From the NCBI RefSeq assembly GCF_020857975.1, contig NZ_JACWUO010000006.1, positions 124,001 through 188,000 of the forward strand: a stretch of 64,000 bases of DNA. The letters are read 5' to 3'. Under the pieces are notes generated by a model that worked only from the letters and a program-made list of their open reading frames with translations, made no database searches and was not told where the DNA came from. The stretch comes from Stenotrophomonas rhizophila (lineage in GTDB: Bacteria > Pseudomonadota > Gammaproteobacteria > Xanthomonadales > Xanthomonadaceae). Positions 33,686 through 41,341 of this stretch are shown here, in pieces. A program made the translations under genes and the position numbers. Every line of letters begins with the position of its first letter. Within the stretch, counting starts at the first letter, position 1.

Positions 33686-36451
33686 TCAGAACTTCTGCTT
33701 GTACTGCATGTACATGTAGCGGCCCGGCAGGTCGTACTGCGGGTCGAACATGTTGTACGAGACCTGGTAGGAGACCGGCGGCTGCTTGTCGAACGCGTTG
33801 TTCAAGCCAAGCATGACGGTGCCATTCCACGGCGTGTTGTAGCGGACCTGGACGTCATGATAGACCGTGGTCGGCAGGCGGTTTTCCAAGCCCTCCGGAT
33901 CCGAGCAGTAGTTCTGCAGCGAGCCCAGATCGCACTCTTCGGTAATGCCCGACTTGTAGCGCATGCCCCAGTTGACGCCGAAATCGCCGAAGCTCCAATC
34001 CACATACAGATTGGAACGGATGCGCCAGTAGGGGTCCTGGTCCAGATACCGGCCCTGGTAGCCTTCGGCGGCGGATTCGCTCGTCGCCTTGGTTTCCCAC
34101 TTGCTCAGGTAGGTGCTGTCCCAGCTGACGGTGAACTGACCGAACGAGGTCTCCGGCAGGCGATACATGATGCCCAGATCCCAGCCTTCGACCTTGTACG
34201 ACGCCAGGTTCTGCAGCGGCATGCGCACGTTGGTGATGGTGTAGTTCTCTGCCGTGGTGCCGTAGTTCGGGTCACGCGTGATCAGACCGCAGTACGCAGC
34301 CTGCTCGGTGGCGTTACCCGAGTAGCAACGATCCATGATGTCGCCGATCGCCGGACGGGTGATCGCATCTTCGACCTCGATCTGCCACCAGTCCAGGGTC
34401 ACGTTCAGGCCCTGCACGAAGCTCGGGCTGAACACCAGGCCCAGCGTCTTGCTGGTCGAGGTTTCCGGCTTCAGGTCCGGGTTGGAGGTCCAGGTGAACG
34501 GCTCGTTGGTCTGATACGCGCCCGGCTGGGCGACATCGTCGGAGTCGACGCTGTTGGGCTGGATGAAGTTGGCCGGCACACCTTGAGCCTGACACAGCGC
34601 CAGCGTGCCACCGGTGGGGTTGTTGGCCAGGGCGCAGGGATCTGCGTAGGTTTCGTACGAGTCGGCGTCACCGGCAAACATGTTGCTGATGCTCGGCGCG
34701 CGGAAGCCTTCGGAGTAGTTACCACGAATCATCAGGTCATCGATCGGCTTCCAGCGGAAACCGAACTTGTTGTTCGTGGTGTTGCCGAAGTTGCTGTACT
34801 TCGAGTAGCGGGTAGCCACGCTGAAGTCCAGCAGCTTCGCGCCCGGCAGGTCAGCCAGCACCGGGATCGACAGTTCCAGGAAGAACTCGTCCAGGTCGTA
34901 GCCGCCCTTGGTCGGCTTTGCACCATTGCCGGTGCTCAGACCCGAGGCGATGAAGGCATCCGGGTCGAACTGACCGCTTTCCTTGCGGTACTCGTAGCCG
35001 GCTGCGAAGGCCAGGGCACCGGCCGGCAGCTGCACGATTTCGCCGGAGATGTTGGCGTAGTACCCCTTGGATTCCAGGTTCGAGGAATCATGTGCGGTGA
35101 ACGCGGTGTAATCGATCGCGCCCTGCGAGATGGAACCTTCCGGGCCAAGCGGATTGACCGGTACGCAACCTGGGATAACGTCGCCGCCAGGAGCGCTGAC
35201 GCACACCGGAACGCCGTTGCGCAGTTCCGACGGGCCATAGGCATTCTGCAGGTTGGCCACGTTGAACAGGCCGTAGGTCAGGACGTTCTCGTCGGTCTTG
35301 TCGTAGCGGTAACCGACATCCCAATCGAAGGTGCGGTCAGCAAACTCGAAGAAGCCTTCGAAGCCGCCGTAGAAGTGCCAGTTCTTCACGTTCTGGTTGA
35401 ACGAACGGCCGCCGCTTTCGTTGAAGCGACGGTTGACGCCGGTCAGGTCGACGCCGTACGGGTTGTACATGCTGTCAGCACTGAGGCGCTGGCCGGTCAC
35501 CGGCATTGCGGCAAGCAACTGTTCGGACTTGCGTTCGTTGTACATCGCCTCGGTACGGAAGGTGATGTTGTCGGTGACGTTGTACGAACCGGTGGCGAAC
35601 AGCGAGGTACGTTCCTGCGGGGTCAGCAGGTAGTTGTCCGGCGAGCTGTTGTAGCCGTGGATCTGGCTGTTGAACGGCGTTTCCGTACCATTGATGATGA
35701 CGTAACGTCGGCCGTCACGGATGTACGAACCCGGCAGGCCGGTGCTGCTCTGGCCACTGAAGAACGGCGGGCCACCGGCGGAGATCGCACGATCGCCGGC
35801 GCCGACGGAACCTTCCTTGACGTAGGAGGCGCCAAGGGTGAGCGAAGAGCGATCAGTGGTGGTGCCGAGGGTGAAGTCATAGGCTTCGCGCTCGCCGTCG
35901 CCGGCGCTGTACTGGCCTTTGTAGAAGTTGGCTTCCGCGCCGTCGAAGTCCTTCTTGGTGATGATGTTCACCACGCCGGCGATGGCATCGGAGCCATAGA
36001 TCGTCGAGGCGCCGTCCTTCAGGACGTCGATGCGCTCGACCATGGCGGTCGGGATGGTATTCAGATCGACGCTGCCGTCCAGACCGGTGGTCCAACGACG
36101 GCCGTTGACCAGCACCAGGGTGCGGGCGCTGCCCAGGTTGCGCAGGCTGATGCCAGCCGTACCGTCGCCGCCGTTGTTGAACGTGCGGTTAAGGGCGGCA
36201 CCGTTGGCGGCGACGCGCTGCAGGATATCGGCGACCGAGGTCACGCCCTGCTTTTCGATGTCGGCACGGGTCAGGCTGAGCACCGGCTGGGAGGTCTCGA
36301 TGTCGGTGCTCTTGATGCGCGAGCCGGTGACCGAGATGCGATCCAGATTGGTCGGCTGATCCGACTCCTGCGCCTGCGCGGTGGCAGTGGCGGCCGTCGC
36401 GACCAGCGCGATGATCACCGCGTCACGCAGCTTGTTGGGCTTAAAGTTCAT
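33686..36451 (-). CDS. TonB-dependent outer-membrane receptor
   Basis: This 921-residue protein has a signal peptide (NKLRDAVIIALVATAATATAQAQ), a TonB-box region near ISVTGSRIKS, a plug domain to about 190 (LVLVNGRRW, ERIDVLKDGASTIYGSDAIAGVVNIITKK) and a large beta-barrel ending in KQKF with the terminal Phe. The plug style SAIKSTDIETSQPV resembles xanthomonad receptors for plant or algal carbohydrates and peptides, but the ligand cannot be named. ATG 36451 has GGAGAGAGAG just upstream, so a longer in-frame start at 36532 is rejected. No adjacent sigma/anti-sigma pair or catabolic genes are seen. Confidence 0.92.
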   Translation of the reverse strand: MNFKPNKLRDAVIIALVATAATATAQAQESDQPTNLDRISVTGSRIKSTDIETSQPVLSLTRADIEKQGVTSVADILQRVAANGAALNRTFNNGGDGTAGISLRNLGSARTLVLVNGRRWTTGLDGSVDLNTIPTAMVERIDVLKDGASTIYGSDAIAGVVNIITKKDFDGAEANFYKGQYSAGDGEREAYDFTLGTTTDRSSLTLGASYVKEGSVGAGDRAISAGGPPFFSGQSSTGLPGSYIRDGRRYVIINGTETPFNSQIHGYNSSPDNYLLTPQERTSLFATGSYNVTDNITFRTEAMYNERKSEQLLAAMPVTGQRLSADSMYNPYGVDLTGVNRRFNESGGRSFNQNVKNWHFYGGFEGFFEFADRTFDWDVGYRYDKTDENVLTYGLFNVANLQNAYGPSELRNGVPVCVSAPGGDVIPGCVPVNPLGPEGSISQGAIDYTAFTAHDSSNLESKGYYANISGEIVQLPAGALAFAAGYEYRKESGQFDPDAFIASGLSTGNGAKPTKGGYDLDEFFLELSIPVLADLPGAKLLDFSVATRYSKYSNFGNTTNNKFGFRWKPIDDLMIRGNYSEGFRAPSISNMFAGDADSYETYADPCALANNPTGGTLALCQAQGVPANFIQPNSVDSDDVAQPGAYQTNEPFTWTSNPDLKPETSTSKTLGLVFSPSFVQGLNVTLDWWQIEVEDAITRPAIGDIMDRCYSGNATEQAAYCGLITRDPNYGTTAENYTITNVRMPLQNLASYKVEGWDLGIMYRLPETSFGQFTVSWDSTYLSKWETKATSESAAEGYQGRYLDQDPYWRIRSNLYVDWSFGDFGVNWGMRYKSGITEECDLGSLQNYCSDPEGLENRLPTTVYHDVQVRYNTPWNGTVMLGLNNAFDKQPPVSYQVSYNMFDPQYDLPGRYMYMQYKQKF

Positions 36452-36893
36452 TGCTCTCTCTCTCCAAGGGAATCTTGGGTATTCACTGGGGTGTTTGCCT
36501 GCGGCGGCGCCAACCAGGGTGCCAACAACCACGAGGCTGACTCGATAGTAGCTCCCGCGACAAGAGAATTAAAGTCCCGTTAATGTTTCCTGTGAAATGC
36601 GTGAAATTCGGCAAAGTCCTTGTGGATCAATAGGCTTACGTCATTACTTTCGGCATGGCGTATCAAAAGTTAAAATTATGTGAAGAAAATAGTTGCAATT
36701 GATTTGTCACGCTTTGTATCAACGCGTATCGCTTCGACACATTGCATCCGCGGTGACGCGATGCAGTCCCCTGCTCTCAGAGGCGCCGCGACCGGGCAGG
36801 GCTGGGCTCGCGCTGGCGCCCGGGCAAAAAAAAACGCGCCCTCAGGCGCGTTTTCCAGCGGCAGCGGTCGCCGCGCAGGCGGCGTGGACCGGC
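36452..36893. other. AT-richer intergenic region upstream of the receptor
   Basis: These 442 bases include an unusually AT-rich stretch (about 36560-36735) in an otherwise GC-rich window, likely the control region of the receptor. A TACTAT hexamer occurs near 36547 on the minus strand, without a good -35. The far end holds the terminator of the next gene. Confidence 0.4.
36825..36854 (-). terminator. Intrinsic terminator of the exported-protein gene
   Basis: AAAACGCGCC and GGCGCGTTTT form a 10-bp stem with CTCA loop. On the minus strand it is followed by a run of nine or more T. Confidence 0.85.
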
Positions 36894-37751
36894 TTACAGA
36901 TCCTGCTCGTAGCGGACGTAGGGCACGGTGCCTTCGTCGGTGCTCTCATTCCGCGGGGCGAACGGGTTCTTGCCGCGGCTGATGACGTTCTCGGCGCCCA
37001 CGGTGAGCTGGCCGCTCCACGGCGTGCGCCAGGTCAGGCCGACGCCCAGGCCTTCCCATTTGCCGGGCTGGCCGGGCACATCCACCACCCGGCCGATGAT
37101 GTTGCCGCTGAAATTGCCGTAGCCGGCGCCCAAGGTCAGGCTCTTGCTGTCCCAGCGGTCGACCAGGGCCGGCGAGGCGTCGGCCAGCGGTACCAGGCGC
37201 GCCTTGGCATAGGTGCCGCCAATGGACACAAAGCCTTCGCGGCCGATGTTCTTCTGGCCAAACACGGTCAGGTCATTCTGCTCGGCGCGCAGCGCCGGCG
37301 ATTTGTTCGGGCCGGCCAGCCAGGCCGGCAGGGTATCGCGGCCGCTGCCGGCAGTGATGCCCACGCGACCGCCAGGGCGGTTGAACGCAGCGGTGCCGCT
37401 GACCCGGCGGCTGAGCGGGGCGTCGTCATCGTCGCCCAGGGTGGCCAGCATGCAATGGCTGGCCAGGCCGCTGATGCTGGTGCCGCGGCTGCTGTTGCAG
37501 AGCAGGCCCAGCGAATCGCCCGAGGACAGCCCGAAGGCGGCGTCGAGCGAACTGCGCCCGAAATGCCAGCGCGCGCCCACCGCCTGTTCGCCGGTGGGCT
37601 CCAGGTACAGCAGGGCTTCGACCTTGCCGCTGCCCTTGTTCCAGATCGGCAGCACGGTGCTGTCCTGCCGCGGTTTGGATTGCGCATACGCGCCCGGGAT
37701 CGCGGCAAGGGCGATCAACAGGGCCAGTGGTAGACGCAGAAGGGGGCGCAT
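36894..37751 (-). CDS. Exported protein of unknown function, beta-barrel-like
   Basis: I do not recognise this 285-residue protein. It starts with a clear signal peptide (LLRLPLALLIALAAIPGAYAQ, cleavage near AYAQ). The mature part has many short Gly-rich, alternating strands: VEALLYLEPTGEQAVGARWHFG, LTLGAGYGNFSGNIIGRVV, GVGLTWRTPWSGQLTVGAENVI. These look like an outer-membrane or periplasmic beta structure. It ends TVPYVRYEQDL, without a terminal Phe. Two Cys residues (about 86 and 100) could form a disulfide. It is monocistronic, bounded by its own terminator. Confidence 0.6.
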   Translation of the reverse strand: MRPLLRLPLALLIALAAIPGAYAQSKPRQDSTVLPIWNKGSGKVEALLYLEPTGEQAVGARWHFGRSSLDAAFGLSSGDSLGLLCNSSRGTSISGLASHCMLATLGDDDDAPLSRRVSGTAAFNRPGGRVGITAGSGRDTLPAWLAGPNKSPALRAEQNDLTVFGQKNIGREGFVSIGGTYAKARLVPLADASPALVDRWDSKSLTLGAGYGNFSGNIIGRVVDVPGQPGKWEGLGVGLTWRTPWSGQLTVGAENVISRGKNPFAPRNESTDEGTVPYVRYEQDL

Positions 37752-37870
37752 GGGAACTCTCAGACAGCAGCAATCGACACAAGTTCCCGCCGAAGCGGGA
37801 CACTGATCCTAGGGCGTTTATGATTTCTTAACAAGTCTTCGTTCTCCCCAGAACAAAACTCGCATGGCGA

Positions 37871-38767
37871 TTACTGAAGCCGTTCAGGTGCCGGCGAGGA
37901 GACGACGGCGTCGCCGAACAGTATGTCCAGTTCCGTCAACGCAAAGTGATACTCCTGTCCGCAAAATTCGCAACGGATCTCCACCGCGCCGGTCGGCTCG
38001 GCCGCCGCCCGGGCTTCGGCCTCGCCCAGCGACTCCAGCATCCCCTGCACCCGCTCGCGCGAACACGAGCAGGCAAACCGCAGCGGGCGCTCGCCGAGCA
38101 GTTCCGGCTTCTCTTCATGGAACAGCCGGTGCAGCAGGTCATTGCCGGCCACTTCCAGCAGTTCCTGCTTGCCCAGGGTCTCGAACAGGGCGCTGGCCCG
38201 CGACCAGCCGTCGTGGTCGCCTTCATCGCCAGGCAGTTTCTGCAGCAGCAGGCCGGCGGCGCGCCCGCCGTCGGCGGCCAGCAGCAGGCGGGTGGGCAGC
38301 TGTTCGGACTGGCGGAAATAGTCCTCGAACGCCTCGTCCAGGTTCGAGGCGGTCAGCCCTACCAGGCTCTGGTAACGCTGCGGTTCGCGCGGGTCCAGGC
38401 CGGGGTTCTCGATGGTGATGGCCAGCAGCGCGTCCTCGCCCAGCGCGGTCAGGTCGCGCGGGGCGTCGCCGCCGCCCTCGGCCAGCTGCACGATGCCGCG
38501 CAGGGTGCCGGCGGCGGTGCATTCGGCGAACAGGGTGCGCATGGCGGTGTTGCTGCGCAGCTGGATCGACAGGCGCCCATCGACCTTGGTGTGGCCGGTG
38601 AACAGCGCCGAGGCGACGCTGGCCTCACCGAGCAGTTCGGCCGCCGCCGGCGGGTAGCTGGCGTGGGACAGGATCTCGCGCCAGGTCTCATCCAGGTGCA
38701 CGTGCACGCCGCGGACGCCGGCATCGGGAAGCAGGAAACGGGTAAGGGTGTCGGATTGGGCGGTCAT
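37871..38767 (-). CDS. hslO: Redox-regulated chaperone Hsp33
   Basis: This 298-residue protein has the C-terminal zinc-binding CSC and CEFC motifs (FACSCSRERV and EIRCEFCGQEYHF) that switch Hsp33 on under oxidative stress. The N-terminal domain includes LRGIVQLAEGGG. It acts as a cytoplasmic holdase. ATG 38767 is chosen because the family begins near this point; the frame continues upstream but overlaps the promoter region of the divergent mtgA gene. Confidence 0.95.
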   Translation of the reverse strand: MTAQSDTLTRFLLPDAGVRGVHVHLDETWREILSHASYPPAAAELLGEASVASALFTGHTKVDGRLSIQLRSNTAMRTLFAECTAAGTLRGIVQLAEGGGDAPRDLTALGEDALLAITIENPGLDPREPQRYQSLVGLTASNLDEAFEDYFRQSEQLPTRLLLAADGGRAAGLLLQKLPGDEGDHDGWSRASALFETLGKQELLEVAGNDLLHRLFHEEKPELLGERPLRFACSCSRERVQGMLESLGEAEARAAAEPTGAVEIRCEFCGQEYHFALTELDILFGDAVVSSPAPERLQ

Positions 38768-38882
38768 CGGTGTGGTGGCTGCGCTGGAATGGGAAAGATG
38801 TGCGGCAACGGCGGCATGCTGCAAACGCGGCATGTTGCCGGATAATGCGCCGACAACCGTATAGGCAAAGGATGCATCCGTA

Positions 38883-39632
38883 ATGGGGGCAGAGCGCAGC
38901 AACCTCAAGGCCGGGCCGGGCCTGGCACCGTCGCGCCCGCGGCGCTGGCACTGGAAACGCCTGCTGTGGCTGCCGGTGCTGTTGGCGGCGTTCAGCGTAC
39001 TGCAGGTGCTGGTCCTGCGCTTCATCGACCCGCCGCTGTCCACGGTGATGCTGTGGCGCTACGGCGAAGCGCTGGGCCAGGGCGATTGGGACTACCGCCT
39101 GCATTACCAGTGGCGCGACCTGGAGCAGATGGCCCCGAGCCTGCCCATTTCGCTGGTGGCCGCCGAGGACCAGCGCTTCCCCGAGCACAACGGTTTCGAC
39201 CTGCAGGCCATCGAGAAGGCGCGCGACCACAATGCCAGGGGCGGGCGCCTGCGCGGGGCCAGCACGATCAGCCAGCAAGTGGCCAAGAACCTGTTCCTCT
39301 GGCAGGGCCGCAGCTGGGTCCGCAAGGGGCTGGAGGTCTGGTACACGCTGCTGATCGAGACCCTGTGGCCGAAATCGCGGATCCTGGAGATGTACGCCAA
39401 CATCGCCGAGTTCGGCGACGGTATCTACGGTGCCCAGGCCGCCGCGCGCCAGTTCTGGGGCAAGGACGCCAAACGCCTGAGTCCGGCCGAAAGCGCGCGG
39501 CTGGCCGCGGTGCTGCCGGCGCCGCGGCGCTACGCCGCGGCCCGGCCCGGTCCCTATGTGCAGCGGCGCGCGGCCTGGATCCAGCGCCAGGCGCGGCAGC
39601 TGGGTGGCAACGCCTACCTGGGCGAGGACTGA
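38883..39632 (+). CDS. mtgA: Monofunctional biosynthetic peptidoglycan transglycosylase
   Basis: This 249-residue protein has one N-terminal membrane helix ([20 protein letters not shown], about 22-42) and a GT51 domain. Key motifs are [14 protein letters not shown] (catalytic Glu), [16 protein letters not shown] and [13 protein letters not shown]. It polymerises lipid II glycan chains at the inner membrane without a transpeptidase domain. The glycosyltransferase gene follows within 40 bases. Confidence 0.96.
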   Translation: MGAERSNLKAGPGLAPSRPRRWHWKRLLWLPVLLAAFSVLQVLVLRFIDPPLSTVMLWRYGEALGQGDWDYRLHYQWRDLEQMAPSLPISLVAAEDQRFPEHNGFDLQAIEKARDHNARGGRLRGASTISQQVAKNLFLWQGRSWVRKGLEVWYTLLIETLWPKSRILEMYANIAEFGDGIYGAQAAARQFWGKDAKRLSPAESARLAAVLPAPRRYAAARPGPYVQRRAAWIQRQARQLGGNAYLGED

Positions 39633-39671
39633 GCGCCGATGCCCGGCATGGGGGGAGGCTACAATCCGGGC

Positions 39672-40691
39672 ATGCCTGCAGAACGCCTGACCGTGGTCAT
39701 CGCCGCGTACAACGAAGCGGCCAGCCTGCCGTTGCTGCACCCGCGGCTGCGTGCGGTGCTCGACGCGCTGGACGGCATCGAGGGCCGCATCCTGTATGTG
39801 GATGACGGCAGCAGCGATGCGACCTGGGCGGTGCTGCAGGCGCTGGCCGCGGCCGACCCTGCGGTGGGCGTGCTGCGGTTGTCGCGCAATTTCGGCAAGG
39901 AGGCCGCGCTGACCGCAGGGCTGGATTTTGTCGAGTCCGGGGCGGTGATGATCCTCGATGCCGATGGCCAGGACCCGCCGGAACTGATCCCGGAGTTCGT
40001 CGCGCTGTGGCGGCAGGGCTATGACAACGTGTACGGCACCCGGCGCGTGCGCGACGGCGAGGGCTGGCTCAAGCGCAGTACCGCGGCGATGTTCTACCGG
40101 GTGATCGGGCGGCTGTCCAAGACCCCGATCCCGGCCGACACCGGTGATTTCCGGCTGCTGTCGCCGCGCGCGCTGCAGGCCCTGGGCCAGCTGCGCGAGC
40201 GCCACCGTTTCATGAAGGGCCTGTTCGGTTGGGTCGGTTTCCGCCGGGTGGCGCTGCCGTACCACCGCCATGCGCGGATGGCCGGGCACAGCCAGTTCGG
40301 GCTGTGGCGGTTGTGGAACTTCGCGCTGGAAGGCATCACCGGGTTTTCCACCGCGCCGCTGCGGGTGACCACTTACCTGGGGCTGGCCACGGCCGGTTTC
40401 GCCTTCCTGTTCGCGTTGTGGGTGGTGGGCAAGGCGGCGCTGTATGGCGACCGTGTCGCCGGTTGGCCGACGATGATGGTGGTGATCCTGTTCCTGGGCG
40501 GGGTGCAGCTGATCGCGCTGGGCCTGATCGGCGAATACCTGGGGCGGCTGTATGAGGAATCCAAGCAGCGCCCGCTGTACCTGGTTGACACCTGGCAGGC
40601 GCCGTTCGTGGCAGACTCGGGCGTGCATCCCAATGTTGGAGGGCAGCGAGATGGCCACGGTACGACAGCTGTTGGAAGGCAAGTCCCCTGA
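39672..40691 (+). CDS. GT2 family glycosyltransferase (GtrB/ArnC-like)
   Basis: This 339-residue enzyme has a GT-A fold: VVIAAYNEAASLP, YVDDGSSDATW, ILDADGQDPPELI and GDFRLLS. Two C-terminal membrane helices follow (YLGLATAGFAFLFALWVV; MMVVILFLGGVQLIALGLIGEYLGRLYEE), as in polyprenyl-phosphate glycosyltransferases such as GtrB. It probably loads a sugar onto undecaprenyl phosphate for envelope glycan modification. Start 39672 is preferred to 39639; a TACAAT hexamer and GGGGGAGG lie between them. The last 41 bases overlap the CBS gene in another frame, giving a tail (about the last 14 residues) unlike the family. Confidence 0.85.
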   Translation: MPAERLTVVIAAYNEAASLPLLHPRLRAVLDALDGIEGRILYVDDGSSDATWAVLQALAAADPAVGVLRLSRNFGKEAALTAGLDFVESGAVMILDADGQDPPELIPEFVALWRQGYDNVYGTRRVRDGEGWLKRSTAAMFYRVIGRLSKTPIPADTGDFRLLSPRALQALGQLRERHRFMKGLFGWVGFRRVALPYHRHARMAGHSQFGLWRLWNFALEGITGFSTAPLRVTTYLGLATAGFAFLFALWVVGKAALYGDRVAGWPTMMVVILFLGGVQLIALGLIGEYLGRLYEESKQRPLYLVDTWQAPFVADSGVHPNVGGQRDGHGTTAVGRQVP

Positions 40692-41082
40692 GGTGTTCGC
40701 GGTTGCGCCGCAATCTGCGGTGATCGACGCGATCCGCCTGATGGCCGAGAAGGGCATCGGCGCGGTGCTGGTGATGGAAGGCGGGCAACTGGCGGGGATC
40801 CTGTCCGAGCGCGATTACGCCCGCAAGATCGTCCTGCACGAACGTTCCTCGCGGACCACGCCGGTCAGCGAGATCATGACCGCCAAGGTAGTGACCGTGG
40901 CGCCGTCCGAACAGGTCGAGCACTGCCTGCAACTGGTCACCGACTACCGTATCCGGCATCTGCCGGTGGTCGAGGGTGGCAGCGTGATCGGGGTGATTTC
41001 GATCGGCGACCTGGTCAAGGCGGTGATCGACGAACAGGCGCAGAAGCTGGATCAGCTGCAGCAGTACATCGTGGCTGGATGA
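40651..41082 (+). CDS. CBS domain-containing protein
   Basis: This 143-residue protein consists of two CBS domains (about 10-65 and 78-135): SAVIDAIRLMAEKGIGAVLVMEGGQLAGILSERDYARK, then EIMTAKVVTVAPSEQVEHCLQLVTDYRIRHLPVVEGG. Such stand-alone pairs bind adenine nucleotides and act as energy or redox sensors. GGAGGG lies 9 bases before the ATG. It starts 41 bases inside the end of the glycosyltransferase gene. Confidence 0.9.
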   Translation: MATVRQLLEGKSPEVFAVAPQSAVIDAIRLMAEKGIGAVLVMEGGQLAGILSERDYARKIVLHERSSRTTPVSEIMTAKVVTVAPSEQVEHCLQLVTDYRIRHLPVVEGGSVIGVISIGDLVKAVIDEQAQKLDQLQQYIVAG

Positions 41083-41123
41083 TGCTGGCTTGCGGCATTG
41101 GTGGGCGCCTTCCTGGCATCGGT

Positions 41124-41235
41124 CAGGAGGGCGCGGGCAACCCCATGCAGGACACGCCGTGAATACGTCCTTGTAGGCTCGGTCGGCGCATCCATGCGCC
41201 TCACGGTCCTGCATGGGGTTACCCGCGCCCTCCTG
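41124..41235. repeat. 30-bp inverted repeat with 52-bp centre
   Basis: Arms 41124-41153 and 41206-41235 are reverse complements with a single mismatch. The centre holds GTGAATACGTCC, TTGTAGGCTC and a small hairpin GGCGCA-TCCA-TGCGCC. It has no coding frame and lies between the convergent CBS and AsmA-like genes. It looks like a mobile or dispersed intergenic repeat. Confidence 0.7.
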
Positions 41236-41266
41236 TCCGGGTTACGCCGCTGCGGTTGAAGGGGGC

Positions 41267-41329
41267 GTGTCGACCTGCGGTCGGCACCTACGGTGGCGCG
41301 ATTGGTAGGTACCGACCGTTGGTCGGTAC
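41267..41329. repeat. Diverging pair of GTAG-type REP palindromes
   Basis: The first palindrome (41267-41291) ends in CTAC; the second (41305-41329) begins with GTAG. Both have the GACC/GGTC stem core. They lie just after the AsmA-like gene end. Confidence 0.7.
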
Positions 41330-41341
41330 GCCTGGCGTCCC

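Noticed and set aside
33545-36583. A 1012-codon frame antisense to the TonB-dependent receptor
   Set aside because: No domain; the opposite strand carries signal peptide, plug and barrel.
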